From the NCBI GenBank assembly GCA_964247055.1, contig OZ176054.1:9734001-9798000 (forward strand): 64,000 nt of DNA, read 5' to 3'. Position numbers and translations under genes: made by a program. Origin of the DNA: Paragordius varius (taxonomy: Eukaryota > Nematomorpha). The notes beneath the pieces are model-generated. The model did not search any database, was not told where the DNA came from, and was given only the letters and a program-made list of their open reading frames with translations. Shown one piece after another: positions 1 to 12,908 of the stretch (its first letter is position 1; the number at the start of each line of letters is the position of its first letter).

Positions 1-1100
1 CGAGATTAGAATAGAACTTTTAGCATAAATGAATGTTATATAAAAATTATAAAATTCGAATGGATAGGTCTGTTACATTTTTTTGTGGCTACTTTCAATG
101 AAAAATTTAATAACGAGCTATTTTCATCTTGTTTATTTATATTAATCATTGTCCTTTTTCTATTCTCTTATCGTTTGTAACGACAAAAAATCTCCAAACT
201 TAATTTATTATTGCAAGATAAACTTTTAAACAATCGATTAAATCTTAAACAATCAAAGCATAACACCAGATTTATATAAATTTAAAGTTGAGCTTCTCTG
301 CATCGCACATTAGCTAAATTATAAAACTATATTTTAAAGATAAAACATCATAACTGGATATTGTTAACGCCGAAGTGTTATTAATTAGTATTAGGATTTT
401 ATTCAGCTATAATTGAATGAATTTAAGGAAATTTTGGTATATTACAAATAATATTTGTCAAACGTAAAAATAAAATTAAAATATAACTAAAAATTAAAGT
501 AAAAATTTATAAGAAATAAAACTATAAAAAACATGTGTGCATTATTATTCAGAAAAAAATTTGTAATGCTATTTATATTGTTGATTCTCTTTCTGTTATA
601 ATTTCTTTTTATATAAAAACTTTCATTTAATATTCTTTTGGTCTTCTTTTGTTATTTATACAACTTCGGCATCCCAGTTTATATTATGTTTTATCAGGGG
701 TTCTTAACTATGGGTCGCGACCCCATTGGGGTCGCGAATGATAAAAATACAATTTAACAAAAAATGTTTTTTAACTTTTAAAATTATTGTTATAAAAAAA
801 ATAACAATTATCGTATATATATATATATATCATCTGGTTCCGAAAAATTGTTTTATACCAGCATTTCTCTTCCGAACATAGCTATTTCACATGTTTTAAA
901 GAAGATTAAAGAAAGATTGTCTTTGGGAACGTCTTTTGTGAAAAAAACAAATATATTTGCTCTTCTAGTTTTAATTTGTCAGTGCCCTCTGTAACAAGAT
1001 TTTAGTTTTCTTTTTATTCGGTAATTAATAATTAAATATAATCTGCAATATGTTACTATTATATATTTATTGTATTTTAGGATAAAAATAATTTTTGCTT

Positions 1101-2940
1101 ATGGATAAATGGCTGTTAAATAAGAATTGTAATGACGCTGATATTAATTCACTAAATTCTTCTCAGTCAGGACAAAGTATTGGAAAAGAGACATCTAATG
1201 TGCGAAAAAGAAAATATGATGAGTCTTTTCTTCAATTTGGCTTCACATTAAAATTGGAATGGTAATTAACAACCTCTTTGTTTGATTAGCAATGAATTAT
1301 TGGCTTCGAAGAGTATGAAACCATCAAAATTAAGAAGACATTTTGAATCAAAGCATGTTTCGTATGTCAATAAACCTAAAGAATATTTTGAAAGACTGTG
1401 TATATATTTAAATAAAGAAAACAAAAACATCGAAAAATTTATCACCGTTAATGAAAAATGTTTACTAGCATCTTATGAAGTTTCATACTGTATTGCTAAA
1501 AATAAAAAGCCGTTCACCATTGGCGATCATCTTGTGTTACCTGCAGCTATTATAATGGTAGATACTACATGGAAAAAAATATGGCGATTATATTCGAAAA
1601 ATTCCTTTGTCAAACGACACTGTCTTAAATAGAATTTCTGATATTAACCAGGTTACAATTAATACAACTTATGACAAGAATTAAAGAAGGCCCAAAAATT
1701 TCGCTTCAGTTGGACGAAACAACTGATATTACTAAATTGGCTCAGTTGTTAGTATATGTCACGTACGTTTATAAAGAAAGCATGGAGGACGAATTGTTAT
1801 TTTGTTGTCCTATGGAAGACCATACTACAGGGAAAGACATATATCGTAAAATGGACGAATTTAAAGCAGAAGGTTTATAATGGAAAATTGCTGTGGAATA
1901 TGCACAGATGGTGCAAGAGCGATGACGGGCAAAAATGCTGGTTTTAAATCATTTTTAGCTGCTCATTATGATCATATAACTTTTACTCATTGCCTTATTC
2001 ACCGAGAGGCTCTGGCAGCAAAAAAACTAGCACCAGAATTGGACGATGTCCTTCAGGATGCTGTTAAGGTCATAAATTTTATTAAGAGCCATGCCCTTAA
2101 CAGTCTATTTTCAAATCTCTGTAAGGATACGGATTCCAACTACACAACTTTGTTATTGCATGCAGAAGTAAGATAATTGTCAAGAGGTCAAAGTTTACAA
2201 TGATTATTATTATTAAAGAACGAGATCGAAATATTTTTAACTGATCGAAAATGTAAATTTGCTGCTTTTTTTTCAAAATGACTTGTGGCTATCCATGCTG
2301 TGTTATTTGTCAGATATTTTTGCGAAGTTAAACGATCTTAACTTGTCACTTCAAGGTAAAGATTGCGATATATTTACTTCAAACGATAAAATTGAAAGTT
2401 TTATTAAGAAGATCAGCATTTGGAAAAGTAGAGTTGAAAAAAATTCGTTCGATGTCGACAATTTTCTAATTGAAAAAATTCATTGTAAAAGTTTTATTAC
2501 AAAAATTATTATAAATCACTTAAAAGCATTAGAAATACAATTTCGGACATACTATATCTCAAATATTGATTTACAAAAAATAGTTTGGATTCAAAAGCCG
2601 TTTTGGATTGGCTTATGTGAGATTGATCATTTGCCACTTAAAGCTCAAGATGAATTGGCTAATGCTGAGCTTTCGTGTGGCTCAAATTTAAAACTACAAT
2701 TCCAACAAATGCCCTTGACTGAATTCTGAATCGGAACTAGAACTGAATTTCCAATCGCCGATATGGCCTTAAATGTACTCTGCCATACACCACATATTTA
2801 TGTGAAGTTACTTTCTCAGCTTTAACTCACATTTAATCCCAATATCGTTCAGTGATAAAAAATTTTGAAGAGGTCATACGTCCAGCATTTTCAAACATTA
2901 CACCAAGATTTGAATTGTTATGCAATAAAAAAACAGGCAC
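1101..2940 (+). pseudogene. Broken hAT transposase (ZBED5/SCAND3-like)
   Basis: The reading starts MDKWLLNK and passes a KRKYDESFLQFGFT segment typical of ZBED5-like proteins. It continues with a BED-finger remnant (KPSKLRRHFESKH), ASYEVSYCIAKNKKPFTIGDH, the catalytic-core segment LQLDETTDITKLAQLLVYV, ICTDGARAMTGKNAGFKS and the HCLIHREALAAKKLAPEL segment. These are in family order but spread over several frames, with shifts or stops near 1262, 1630, 1880 and 2180 and again after 2729. The product would bind element ends and cut DNA in the nucleus, but this copy cannot encode a working enzyme. Confidence 0.85.
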
Positions 2941-3189
2941 ATCCATTTCATTAAACTTTAACGTAAACTTTAATTAAATATTACCACGCATCTACTTGGG
3001 TATATTCCAGGGCTTCAAAAGAAAATTCAATCATTATTTTTTGATATATATTATTATGTAACAATATGCACATGCATATTAAAATATATAAATTTAGTAT
3101 TCGTTTTGAAACAAAAAATCTAAAATTGAAATTTGCACAAAATGTTATAGAAATGTTTTTATTATAGTTTCGAAAACAAAATGGATTCT

Positions 3190-3870
3190 GACCGTCTTAA
3201 TCGAATTATATTCAAGTATTGCGTCGTAAATATTAAATTAAAGTTTAGGTAAAAATTTAATGGGATTGTACCTGTTTTATATTGCATAACATCGAATCTT
3301 GGTGTAATGTTTGAAACTGTGTAAAACCTTTTCAACATATTTTATCACTGAACGATATTGGGATTTAATGTTTGTTAAAGCTGAGAAAGTAACTTCACAT
3401 AAATATGTGGTGTTGTATGGCATTGAGTTTTAAGTGGCAGATGATCAATCTTACTTAAGCCAATCCAAGGCTTTTAAATCCAAATAATTTTTTTAATAAT
3501 ATTTAATATGAAATATGTCAGGGAATGTATTTCTAGTGCTTTTTAGTGATCTACAATAGTTTATCAATATAAGTTTTACAATCAATTTTCTCAATTACAA
3601 AATTGTAGACACTGGAAAACATTTCTAACTTTTTTTTTCAACTCTACTTTTCCAAATGCTGATCTATTTAATAAAACTTGCAATTTTATCGCTTGAAGTA
3701 TATATATATGCATATTTTTCAGTGAAGATACAAGTTGGGATCGTTTACTTCGCAAAAATATCCGACAAATAACACTTGGATAGCAACAAGTTTTGAAAAA
3801 AAGCAGCAAATTCTCATTTTTATTCAGTTAAAAATATTTCGATTTTGTCCTTCAATAACAATAATTATTT
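3190..3870 (-). repeat. Inverted duplicate of the 3' half of the hAT transposase
   Basis: Read on the minus strand, this stretch repeats 2210-3005. The cttggtgtaatgttt, cgatattgggattt, agtaacttcacataaatatgtgg and aagtggcagatgatcaat landmarks all return in inverted order. A shorter piece (3060-3140) also matches the reverse of 3970-4065, so the arrangement is more than a simple palindrome. It probably arose by an internal rearrangement or insertion of a second hAT fragment into the 3' untranslated part. Confidence 0.7.
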
Positions 3871-4968
3871 CGATTTTAAGAGATGGACAAAAATTTATGT
3901 ATTTTTTATAAATTTGTATAACATCTTCTGATTCATAGTAAATTTATACAATATATAATAATAATCGGAATATTTATGCAAATTTTTATTTATGATTTTT
4001 TATGTTTCAAAACGAATTCTAAATTTATATATTTCATATGCATATGTATATTGTTTCTTAATAAATATATCATCCAAATTTATTTTTCTTTTATATTTAT
4101 TGGGTTCGCCAAAAAATTTGCGATCATAAATGGGGTCGCGACTCACAAAAGTTTAAGAAACCCTGTTTTATAGGCATGAAAAAAATAGTAATTAATGTGT
4201 GATATAAAATTAAATGTCAAACCAAAAGAGGACTAGATGTTCGGATAAAAGGAAATAAGACGGTAGTTAACAAGAATTAAATAAATGATTCGGCTATATC
4301 ATCCCTATAACATAAATTGCCGAAGTTAATGATAAAGAAGAAAATAGGACCAAAAGAATATTAAAGGAAGCTTTTATATAAACAAATAACAAAATATAAT
4401 GAATAAAAAAGATATCAACAACATAAATAGCATTACAAATTTTTATTAATAACAATACATTCATGTTTTTTTAGTTTCATTTCTCATTTAATGTTTTTAA
4501 TTTATACTTTAATTTTTAGTTTATATTTTAATTTTATTTTTACGTTTGACAAAGATAACTTGAAGCAATCGAAAATTCGCTTTACTAAAATCATTCAATT
4601 ATAGCTGTATAATCCCAATATAATAGTCATAACATTTTATTTTAACTTTTGCGCATAGGTGTTGATGAATAATGCAATGAAGTTAAAAAGGAGGCTTTTT
4701 AATTCTGTTAATTTCTTATTAATTAGGCCAATCAACCAGATTATAAACCGTTTTGTTCTTTATCCCATCAGTGGTCATATTTTTTTATTGTTCCCATTTT
4801 AGATAGTACATATTGAAAACATATAGTTGTATAAATACATCACCTCTTTTTTCTCGTGTACACCTTTTAATGCAGCAAGTTCTTATGTTACACAAATTAG
4901 TTTATTAATTCCTCGGATAAAAATTAACTATTGAGCTGTACTTGTTATTCCACGACTTTTATCGAGCG

Positions 4969-5671
4969 CTATTGAAAAGTATCATCGGGTTTTCTTCTTT
5001 TTTTATTTATATCGGCTGATAAATTTTTAATTCGTCGCACAATGGTATGTGCCGAAAAGAACTTAAACTTTTCCATTTGTTCGGGGCATATTTGATTGAC
5101 GCCAACAAGGAGACACTTTTTTATAAACTCTTCTTCGGTGAACGGATTGTGTACTGCAATCAATTTTAACATATCTAAGGAAGTTTTGGTCAATGCGGAA
5201 TTTTGGTTGCTTTTCTTTAAAATATAAAGATTCAATTTTGTTTTGTCTGAACTGAAATGAATATTTATATATTCATAGTGTTTCGTTCGTAGTGGCGACG
5301 CAATTAAATTTTTTACACACATTTGTTGACTCTTTACATATTGAGCATACTTTAAAGTATTAAAACAATAATCATAGGTCCAATTTACATTAAGTTTTTT
5401 TTAATTCATAGTAAAATATAAATTTCTTTACCAATAAGTTATTATGGCTTTTTTTCAAGAATTTTACGTGTTTGAGTAAGCATATAAACATCCAGCAGCA
5501 AACTGGTCAAATGAAAAAATGCGTTTTAAAAAACCTTTTATACAAAACTAGGTGAGGTAATGTTTGTTAAATTTGCGTAACAAAATAAAATTTTTTCTTG
5601 GTCGAGCCAAAAATTTATTTTTTTTTAGACTTTTTGAAAAAAAGTATTGGGCCGCACGTTGCCGACCCCTG
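4969..5671 (-). mobile_element. 5' end of a GTF2IRD2-like hAT transposon relic
   Basis: The right end (5649-5671), read on the minus strand, is CAGGGGTCGGCAACGTGCGG, a classic hAT terminus. Downstream on the minus strand, 5322-4969 encodes 117 residues with family-typical segments: PFTEEEFIKKCLLVGVNQIC, then a segment ending in VRRIKNLSADINK. This is the N-terminal half of the transposase. The catalytic half and the other terminus are missing, so the copy is truncated near 4.95 kb. Confidence 0.75.
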
Positions 5672-5689
5672 TCTTATAGTGTTTTTATA

Positions 5690-6190
5690 CAGTTTATGCC
5701 TCAAAATAATTTGAAGTACGCTTGAACAAAATTTTATTAAAAATTAAATTTTTGATAAAAATATTCATTTTTTATAAATTTTTTTAGTTGTTATCAAAAT
5801 TTTGCATATATTTCAAAAAATTTTCACGCAATCTCGGTATTTTAGTTTATTTTCAGAGGACTAGCCCATTATAAAGGAAAAAATTTTGGAATTTTTGGAG
5901 CCCACATGTAAAACTTAAAATTTTTTGAATACTGTTTTGCTTTTTATATGTAGTTTTCGATATTTTTTAGTCATATTTTTTGGAATAAAGCCTCCAGCTT
6001 TCACCAAAAAATTTTTTCCAAAAAATGTCCCCAAATTTTGCCATTGCCCGATATGAACTCACCACAAAAGTGTTAATAACATTCTTAAATAACTCGTAAG
6101 AGCCTAAACTAAATGCACCATGATAATGCTACATTTTCCTAAGATATATAATTTATGAGTTATTTTTTGTGGACGTTATGTATGTGCTTG
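5690..6190 (+). repeat. FB2-family repeat, single arm
   Basis: This is one arm of a repeat seen again at 48.96-50.23, 50.24-51.34 and 61.13-61.43 kb. Shared marks are a GACTAGCCCAT-like start, ggagcccacatgtaaaa, TGTTTTGCTTTTTAT, TTTTTTGGAATAAAGCC, CTCACCACAAAAGTGTTAAT, GCACCATGATAAT and a terminal TTTTTTGTGGACG. Other copies are palindromic, but here only one orientation is evident. It has no coding capacity. Confidence 0.6.
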
Positions 6191-6951
6191 ATCATTTAAG
6201 ATTAATGATAAAATTAATCTCCCGGATACGTCTTTAAAATTACTTTAATGTCTGTTTTTATTTTTTATATTTTTCAATCAAAGGCCGACCTAATTCCCCC
6301 TGACTCTAATCTAAAATTTGAATGGTCGATAAAACGTTGTTTAAATTTGTCACTTAATTTTTTGTTTATCTTGAGTGGCTTATGCAAAGCGCGAATCGTA
6401 CAAAAAAAATATTAAAACCATGGTTTTAGTTTAATAGATCGTAGTTCGAGGTATATGCTTTTCTATAAGGCGTAACTTTTATATAGCCATCATTTTTTTT
6501 ATATTATTAATTGAACAAATTTTTTTTGGGTGCGACAGTGGGCGGATCATGATGAAAGGCCTGTGATTTTTACACCTTTGTCGCAAGGCCAATTACTGTT
6601 TTTAATATCTCATGAAATATTTCGGCCCGGCCCTCACTATAATTATAAAAACCAAAACACCATGTTCTTTTTTTGAATAATTTTATTTGTTTAATATTTC
6701 CAATAAGTATTATATGAACTTAAATTTTATCAAAACTACCCAGTGCCATAAGCTTCGACAAGGGTAAAAAAAGTTAAATGACATATTTATCCTTTGCTAT
6801 CATATTCCCAAATCATTTGTCAAATATTTTTTAAATTTCTCCGTCTTTGCTTCAATTTTTATTTTGTAATATCATTACTCTATCATCTAACTCGTAAAAT
6901 AAAAATTATCCAAGTACATATTTGTTTAATATTATAAATAAAAATCATTAC

Positions 6952-7137
6952 TTTCTTGCTCGACTTCCAACGGTCTTATTTTGACCGCCATCATAGCATG
7001 TGAATACAGTTTTTCCTTGACCATATCTATTAAAGAAACGCCCGGAATGCGCCAGAATATAGCATACGTTTTTTGATCCATAGAACCATATGTCACATGA
7101 TCAATAAAATATGCGGTTCGGTTCATAAGTTCCAAAC
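6952..7137 (-). CDS. Exon C of the micro-exon gene or gene cluster
   Basis: Inferred internal exon of 186 nt, phase 1-1. The acceptor is AAACCTAG before GTTTGG and the donor GTAATG follows CAAGAAA. The 61 codons begin LELMNRTAYFIDHVTYG, contain TYAIFWRIPGVSL and end RPLEVEQE. I recognise no family. The duplicate at 54691-54861 keeps the frame and both splice sites with five codons fewer, which is strong evidence for coding. It lies 6.6 kb downstream of exon A, which ends in a stop, so it may belong to a separate paralogous gene or an alternative transcript. No following exon was found below it. Confidence 0.7.
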
Positions 7138-10100
7138 CTAGGTTTGTTTTTGATAGAGGCTTATTACATCAATGACAATTTTAATTTTTAAATATTTTTT
7201 GACTCAAAATTAAATTTAAGAAAAAAGCTTATTTTATGGATTTGAAGCATACTGAAAGCGTTTTTTCCACTATAGGATATTGTTACACCTTTTTTTTGCA
7301 ATATTATACATCGCTTTTCTATCACGTTGATTGAACATTCATTTGCCTCCACTTCAAAGTAACCTCAATTTTGTTTTTATTTAAACATACACGCTAAAGG
7401 CATGCTCCATAAATATTTAATCAGAAATGTTTAGCTGCATATTAATTAGAATCTGGGTACCGTATTTTAATACACAGTTATAAATTCTGTGAAAATTTAC
7501 TTACATTTATTCAAAGTAAGCTTTTTCCAAATATAATTGATTTGAATACAAATAGCATATTTGACTTCTTACCGCCCCTTATATTTTAAAGCTAGCCCAT
7601 TTTAATCGATAAAAATGTAGAATTTCCCAAGCTCATTTATACATATTTTTAATTATATTTCTTATAAACTTTAAAATATTAGCGAAACTCGGTTTAAGAG
7701 CATTTAAATTCTGCCAAAACATTTATATATAAAGTTCGCGTTACCATAAATAAAATATTCTTAATGACTCCTAGGTTACAAAACCAAAAGTTCCATGTAA
7801 ATCCTCATACATTTCTAATATTATCAGTTTTTATGAACCGATTTCGTACACTTTTTATATATATAAAACTAAAAATTATAAATTTTAGATCGAACCCATA
7901 TACAACCATTATAATGGAGTCAATAATTTAAGAAAATAGAAATTGAAAATACTGTACCATTTGTGAAATAGTTGTTTGATTGTCTTAAAAGTTATTTAGA
8001 ATAAAGCATACTCTAACAAATGGTTTTCATTAGTCGATAAAAAATAATTTACCTTTAACGATCATGTATAGGTTTAAAATAAAGTTCATTTTTGCGTGGG
8101 AGAAAAAATATGAAATGAATAGTGTAATTAAAAGGTGGTATTAGTATATTTCGTATTCGATAAAAAACTTAAAATTAATTACACTTTCAATCAATAGCTG
8201 CTATATAATTTAAATAAAGTCACTCATTAATCAATATTGCTTAACTTAATGTTTACTCAGATAATTCTATCTTATAAAATTTTCTGACGAAATCGGGTGT
8301 CAGAACTGTGAATAAAATTTTAAAGCATATCAGATAAATTAAGGTATGGTTTGTTTGTTTTGTAGCCTATCGAGCTCAATATTATGTGTCAATATTATCA
8401 TTAAAAATTCACAAATTTCGGTCACGTTTCTAAAATAAATCAAGGTTAAATTTTTCGACCAGCTATTATTATTTATTTAATTTATAAATACATGTAAAAT
8501 AAAAAATATCCTTATATTGGATTTTTCTGAATCATATATATAACTAAATTAGTGCTTTTTGGATAGTGTAATGCATCTTAAGGTATTATAAAATGACTAA
8601 ATGACTATAATAGCAAATTTAATAAAATTAAGTGTTGAAACTTATTATAACATAAAAAATCAAAAATACCAACATGTAAAGTATATTATTAGTTTAAAAA
8701 TAAAATGGTTCCCCTTAGATTCAGGGCTATATCATTTTCGCACGTCTACATTGGGATTTAGCTTCAATCGTGGCAAAAGCTTATTTAAATTAAGATGTAA
8801 AATTACCTTAAATTAAATAAATTATTTTAAACGTGAGAGCATTCGAAATTTAAAAATAATAAATGAATATCCTATTTTATAAATTAAATAATTATTTATT
8901 ATTGCCCAAATCTGTTTTAAACATCAATTAAACACAGTTAATTAATTTTGACTAACAATCAGAACTTATGTTCCAGATAGCATTATGTGTCCATATGAAA
9001 CTCAATATTTAGGAGTGTTTTTTTATTGAACAAATTTTTTTAACCGTTTGTAGTTGGTGAAGGCAAAACAACATGATTCACGGAGGACAAACATATCAGA
9101 TTAAACCAAACATCATATCTCCTACATGGCTATTTATGAGGGTTAAACTAGTTTCAGATTATCGATAAAAAATCCAAATATTCCGTTAAAAAAATTATTT
9201 TGTGTTATTAACTAAAATGTGATTAAATTTTCATAGTAGGTCAAATTTTGGGATCCGTTTTTACGTTATGGAAGACTAAGTTTTATAAGGAGGGATGTAG
9301 TTGGTGTCTGATTCAATTTTGGGTGTAAAGCCGCCAAAAGTAAAAAAGCATCAAACAGCTTATTATTGTTACTTAAGGTAAAATAAAACGATTGAAATTA
9401 TCATAATATTAGGATTTTAGATACAAAATCTAAAGCTCTAATTTTAATTTTTTGATAAAAGGCGCGTTCTTGAAATTTAATATTTTTGCAGATACTTCCA
9501 ATATTTATAAATTTAACAAATTTAAGTTGTTACATATTCTTGATAATTTAAAAAGAATGCATGAATTTTAAACATTAAAATGGAATATTTAAAGGTATAT
9601 AAAAATAAATTCAAATAGGCAAAGTTTACATGTGCGGATAAAATACTTGACATGCTTATTACATTAAAAAATTTCGAATATTTAAGAATATTAGATATAT
9701 TATGATTGCGATAATTTAATTATGTTGGTTATATTATAAATTGTATTTTAGGTCTTTTACTCCATGTTTGATTAAATACCTAAATACCGATAATTAACTG
9801 GGAGCATTAATGATGTTTCCCCATCTCAAAGCCCATCCTTTATTTTATATAAATGATTCTAAACAATGAGACCACAACCATATGTTTTGATATGCAAGGG
9901 ACAAATACATATATTTTTAATAATAGCTATTTCGAAAGATTGTTAAAATAATAAATGACATATTCTAAAATGTTAAATTATTATCAATGAAATTTTAGAA
10001 AAGTATATTTTCATAAAGCTATCACTAATATAAATTTTCGTTTCTCAAAAATTTAGGTCCCTCTAAAAAAATAAAATAACCAGAGAAAGATCTTGTTTTT

Positions 10101-10417
10101 AGTTATATTTATTATGTTTTGACATATAAACCTTATATTATCATATAAATAAATTCCAATTTTTTGCTACAATTTACATTTAAATTAATCATTGACTCTA
10201 AAATTTATGAGCGCACACTATTGTTATGTTTTAAATTAGTTATCAATGAAAAATTATCCTTTGTATATTAAAAGGCAATGAGTGGCATAAGGTTAATTTG
10301 AATAAATTTATTGTTTTTTCCCAAATACTGGCTCTTTAATGCGTTCATATTGATTAAGAGGATTTCTCATTATTTAAAGATGTTAAACATAAAGCGATAT
10401 GGGTAACCGATACTATT
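7138..10417. other. AT-rich intronic or intergenic DNA, alignable to copy 2
   Basis: No gene is recognised. The stretch aligns patchily with 54862-58491. A diverged relative of the FB2 repeat is visible around 7.56-7.83 kb (GCTAGCCCATTTTAA, then TCATACATTTCTAATATTATC). Conservation is uneven and no shared open frame appears, so this is probably an intron between exons C and A or a spacer between paralogues. Confidence 0.6.
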
Positions 10418-11686
10418 ACAATGTGGGGCAAAAATGGGGATTAACAAATAAAGTTTAATGAATCATATATCATTCGATAGCTAAAAGCTTCAGGATAATA
10501 AATATCAAAATGATATATAGGGTTAAATTACTGGAAAAAAGCTATTTTAATTTTTCTGTTATTAGCTAAAATCAAAAAATCGCATTTTTATCACACATTA
10601 GGTCAAATAAAACTAAATACAATAGATGAAAACGCGTCAACTAAATTTCATCTTTAAATATAGCATAAGGTGATTCTAAACGCAAAATATAACTAATAAA
10701 GATTTTACATTTTTTCGGAGGGTCCTTAAAAGACATACTAAAATATAAGCGAAAATCGCACGTTGGCATCAAATTTGAATTGTAAAAACTTATTAATATG
10801 CCGTAAAGAATTAATTATTAAAACAATCATATATTAACTCTATATATAGAGATTACCCTATATATCGCCTTCAAAACTTAAGCCTTACATAAAAATTTTT
10901 TTTAATCCTCACCAAAGCCGAAACTATAATTTTTACAAAACATCCAATACATATATAACAAATACTTTTTCCATACAATTCGATGCTGAAAAAAAGTCTA
11001 TCATCTCAGATTTTTGTTTATTTTTTTATCTGAAAATTGATTATATATTTTTGGCGCCATCTTGTCTTTTAATACCGGCTTTGGGCAATAACATTTCCTA
11101 ATCAAAGATGTGGGATGGATCCTTTTTTCTGCAACGAATTGTATGGAAAAAGTATTTAAAGTATGGAATTAAAAATAATACGCAGCTTCCGCTTTGGTGC
11201 AAATTATCAAAAAAAATTGTTTTTTTATAAGGCTCATTAAGGCAATATATTGGGTAATCTCTGTATATTGAGTCAATATATGATTGTTTTAATAATGAAA
11301 ATCTTTTACCGCATATTAATAAGTTTATATGATTCAAATTTGATGCCAAAGTGCGATTTTTTATCTTATATTCTTGTAAGTCATTTTAGTACCCTCCGAA
11401 AAAATAAAATATAAAATTTTATTAATAATATTTGCGTTTAGAATTATCCTTATGCTATATTTAAAGATATCAAATTTAGTTGAGGCGTTTTCATCTATAA
11501 AATTTAGTTTTTTTTGAACTAATGTGCGATAAAAATGCGATTTTTCGATTTTGGCTAATAACAGATAAATTTAAATAATTTTTTTCTAGTATTTTAACCG
11601 CATATATCATTTTAATATTCATTATGAAGCTTTTAGCTATCGAATATTATATGATTTATTAACGTTTATTTTTTGCTGCGCACCGT
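10418..11686. mobile_element. FB1 foldback element, copy a
   Basis: Long imperfect palindrome with arms of about 600 bp. The left arm runs GGGGATTAAC, TATCATTCGATAGCTAAAAGC, AAATCGCATTTTTATC, TTTTTTCGGAGGGTCC, GCATCAAATTTGAATTG and ATCGCCTTCAAAACTTAAGCC. The right arm repeats these in reverse and ends TTTTTTGCTGCGCACCGT. It is flanked by TA on both sides, as for Tc1/mariner-type insertion. The matching site in the duplicated segment (about 58492) is empty. It has no transposase, so it would be non-autonomous. Confidence 0.8.
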
Positions 11687-12414
11687 TATACACCCTTCAA
11701 AGTTATGTATGTATTAGTGTTGGATTGCTGAGTTATGCAATTTAAAAGAAATGTGAATGATCACGGTCTCCCATCAGATTCATCCATTGCATTGCAATTT
11801 AAAGTTTTCTTCAAAATACTATTTTAGCTACAATTAATTTTTCTTCTTTTGGCAACGATATTGGTCTAGGAAAATAAGTTTATGAAAAAATATTAGGAAT
11901 TAAATTTTTTCTTTTATTTCCATTTATAAAGGGTATAAAAATATAAAATTAATTTACAAAATACCCGTGTTTTTTTGCTTAATTACTGGAAAACCAGGCT
12001 CATTTCCCCGCGGGCTACTTTTTAGGAAAAAAAATCACGCCACGTATGAATATATGAATTAAAAGATTAATTCTTCACAAATGATATATATATCTTTATT
12101 TACGGGTTGACTAGCACAGGCTATTTTGAAATAATTACTACGGAAATAATTATTTTTGAGTAGTTATTTTTATATTAAATTTCAATTTTATCAAACTTAT
12201 AAATTATTCTTGTTAAAATTTCTTTAAATATTTTCTTTTTTAAACCATGGTCGAATTGCATATCTTACAAGTACATTGTCATTGTTCATTTCATCAATCT
12301 TCCATTTCATTTCTATAACGATATTTTAGCACTTTTCTGGCCTGAATTTTTATACATACCAAAATATAAGCTTAAAGGATGCTGCTTTTGTTTTTTGCTA
12401 ATTTAAACTTTTTA

Positions 12415-12837
12415 ATGTATGTATGTATGTATGTATGTATGTATGTATGTATGTATGTATGTATGTATGTATGTATGTATGTATGTATGTATGTATGTAT
12501 GTATGTATGTATGTATGTATGTATGTATGTATGTATGTATGTATGTATGTATGTATGTATGTATGTATGTATGTATGTATGTATGTATGTATGTATGTAT
12601 GTATGTATGTATGTATGTATGTATGTATGTATGTATGTATGTATGTATGTATGTATGTATGTATGTATGTATGTATGTATGTATGTATGTATGTATGTAT
12701 GTATGTATGTATGTATGTATGTATGTATGTATGTATGTATGTATGTATGTATGTATGTATGTATGTATGTATGTATGTATGTATGTATGTATGTATGTAT
12801 GTATGTATGTATGTATGTATGTATGTATGTATGTATG

Positions 12838-12869
<32 letters not shown>

Positions 12870-12898
12870 TGTATGTATGTATGTTTATGTATGTATAT
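12415..12898. repeat. ATGT tetranucleotide microsatellite, about 120 units
   Basis: An almost perfect (ATGT)n array of about 484 bp, with breaks only near 12839-12842 and in the last 20 bp. It creates long open frames on both strands (Met-Tyr-Val-Cys or Ile-His-Thr-Tyr repeats) that are not genes. It abuts a MITE at 12909 and is absent from the other copy of the duplicated segment. Confidence 0.97.
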
Positions 12899-12908
12899 AT
12901 GTGATATA

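Larger units (their letters stand above)
695..4165 (+). mobile_element. hAT DNA transposon, ZBED5/SCAND3-like, degraded
   Basis: The left end CAGGGGTTCTTAAC and the inverted right end CAGGGTTTCTTAAAC both run into GTCGCGACCCCAT, giving long imperfect terminal inverted repeats of hAT type. TTTTAT borders the element on both sides, but a clean 8-bp target duplication is not evident. Inside lies a broken plus-strand transposase, followed by an inverted duplicate of its 3' half. Total length of about 3.5 kb fits an autonomous hAT that gained extra sequence. Confidence 0.85.
395..4625. repeat. Palindromic (foldback) element split by a hAT transposon
   Basis: Bases about 395-670 are the reverse complement of about 4320-4625. 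Matching landmarks are the GCCGAAGTT end, the AATATTCTTTTGGTC stretch, AATGCTATTTAT and GTCAAACGTAAAAATAAAAT, in the expected inverted order. The arms are about 260-300 bp and diverged. A hAT element (695-4165) occupies the former loop, so the palindrome is the older of the two. No coding capacity is visible in the arms. The superfamily of the palindrome is unknown. Confidence 0.7.

Noticed and set aside
1-394. Any gene in the first 394 bp
   Set aside because: Only AT-rich sequence with no coherent frame or repeat was seen.
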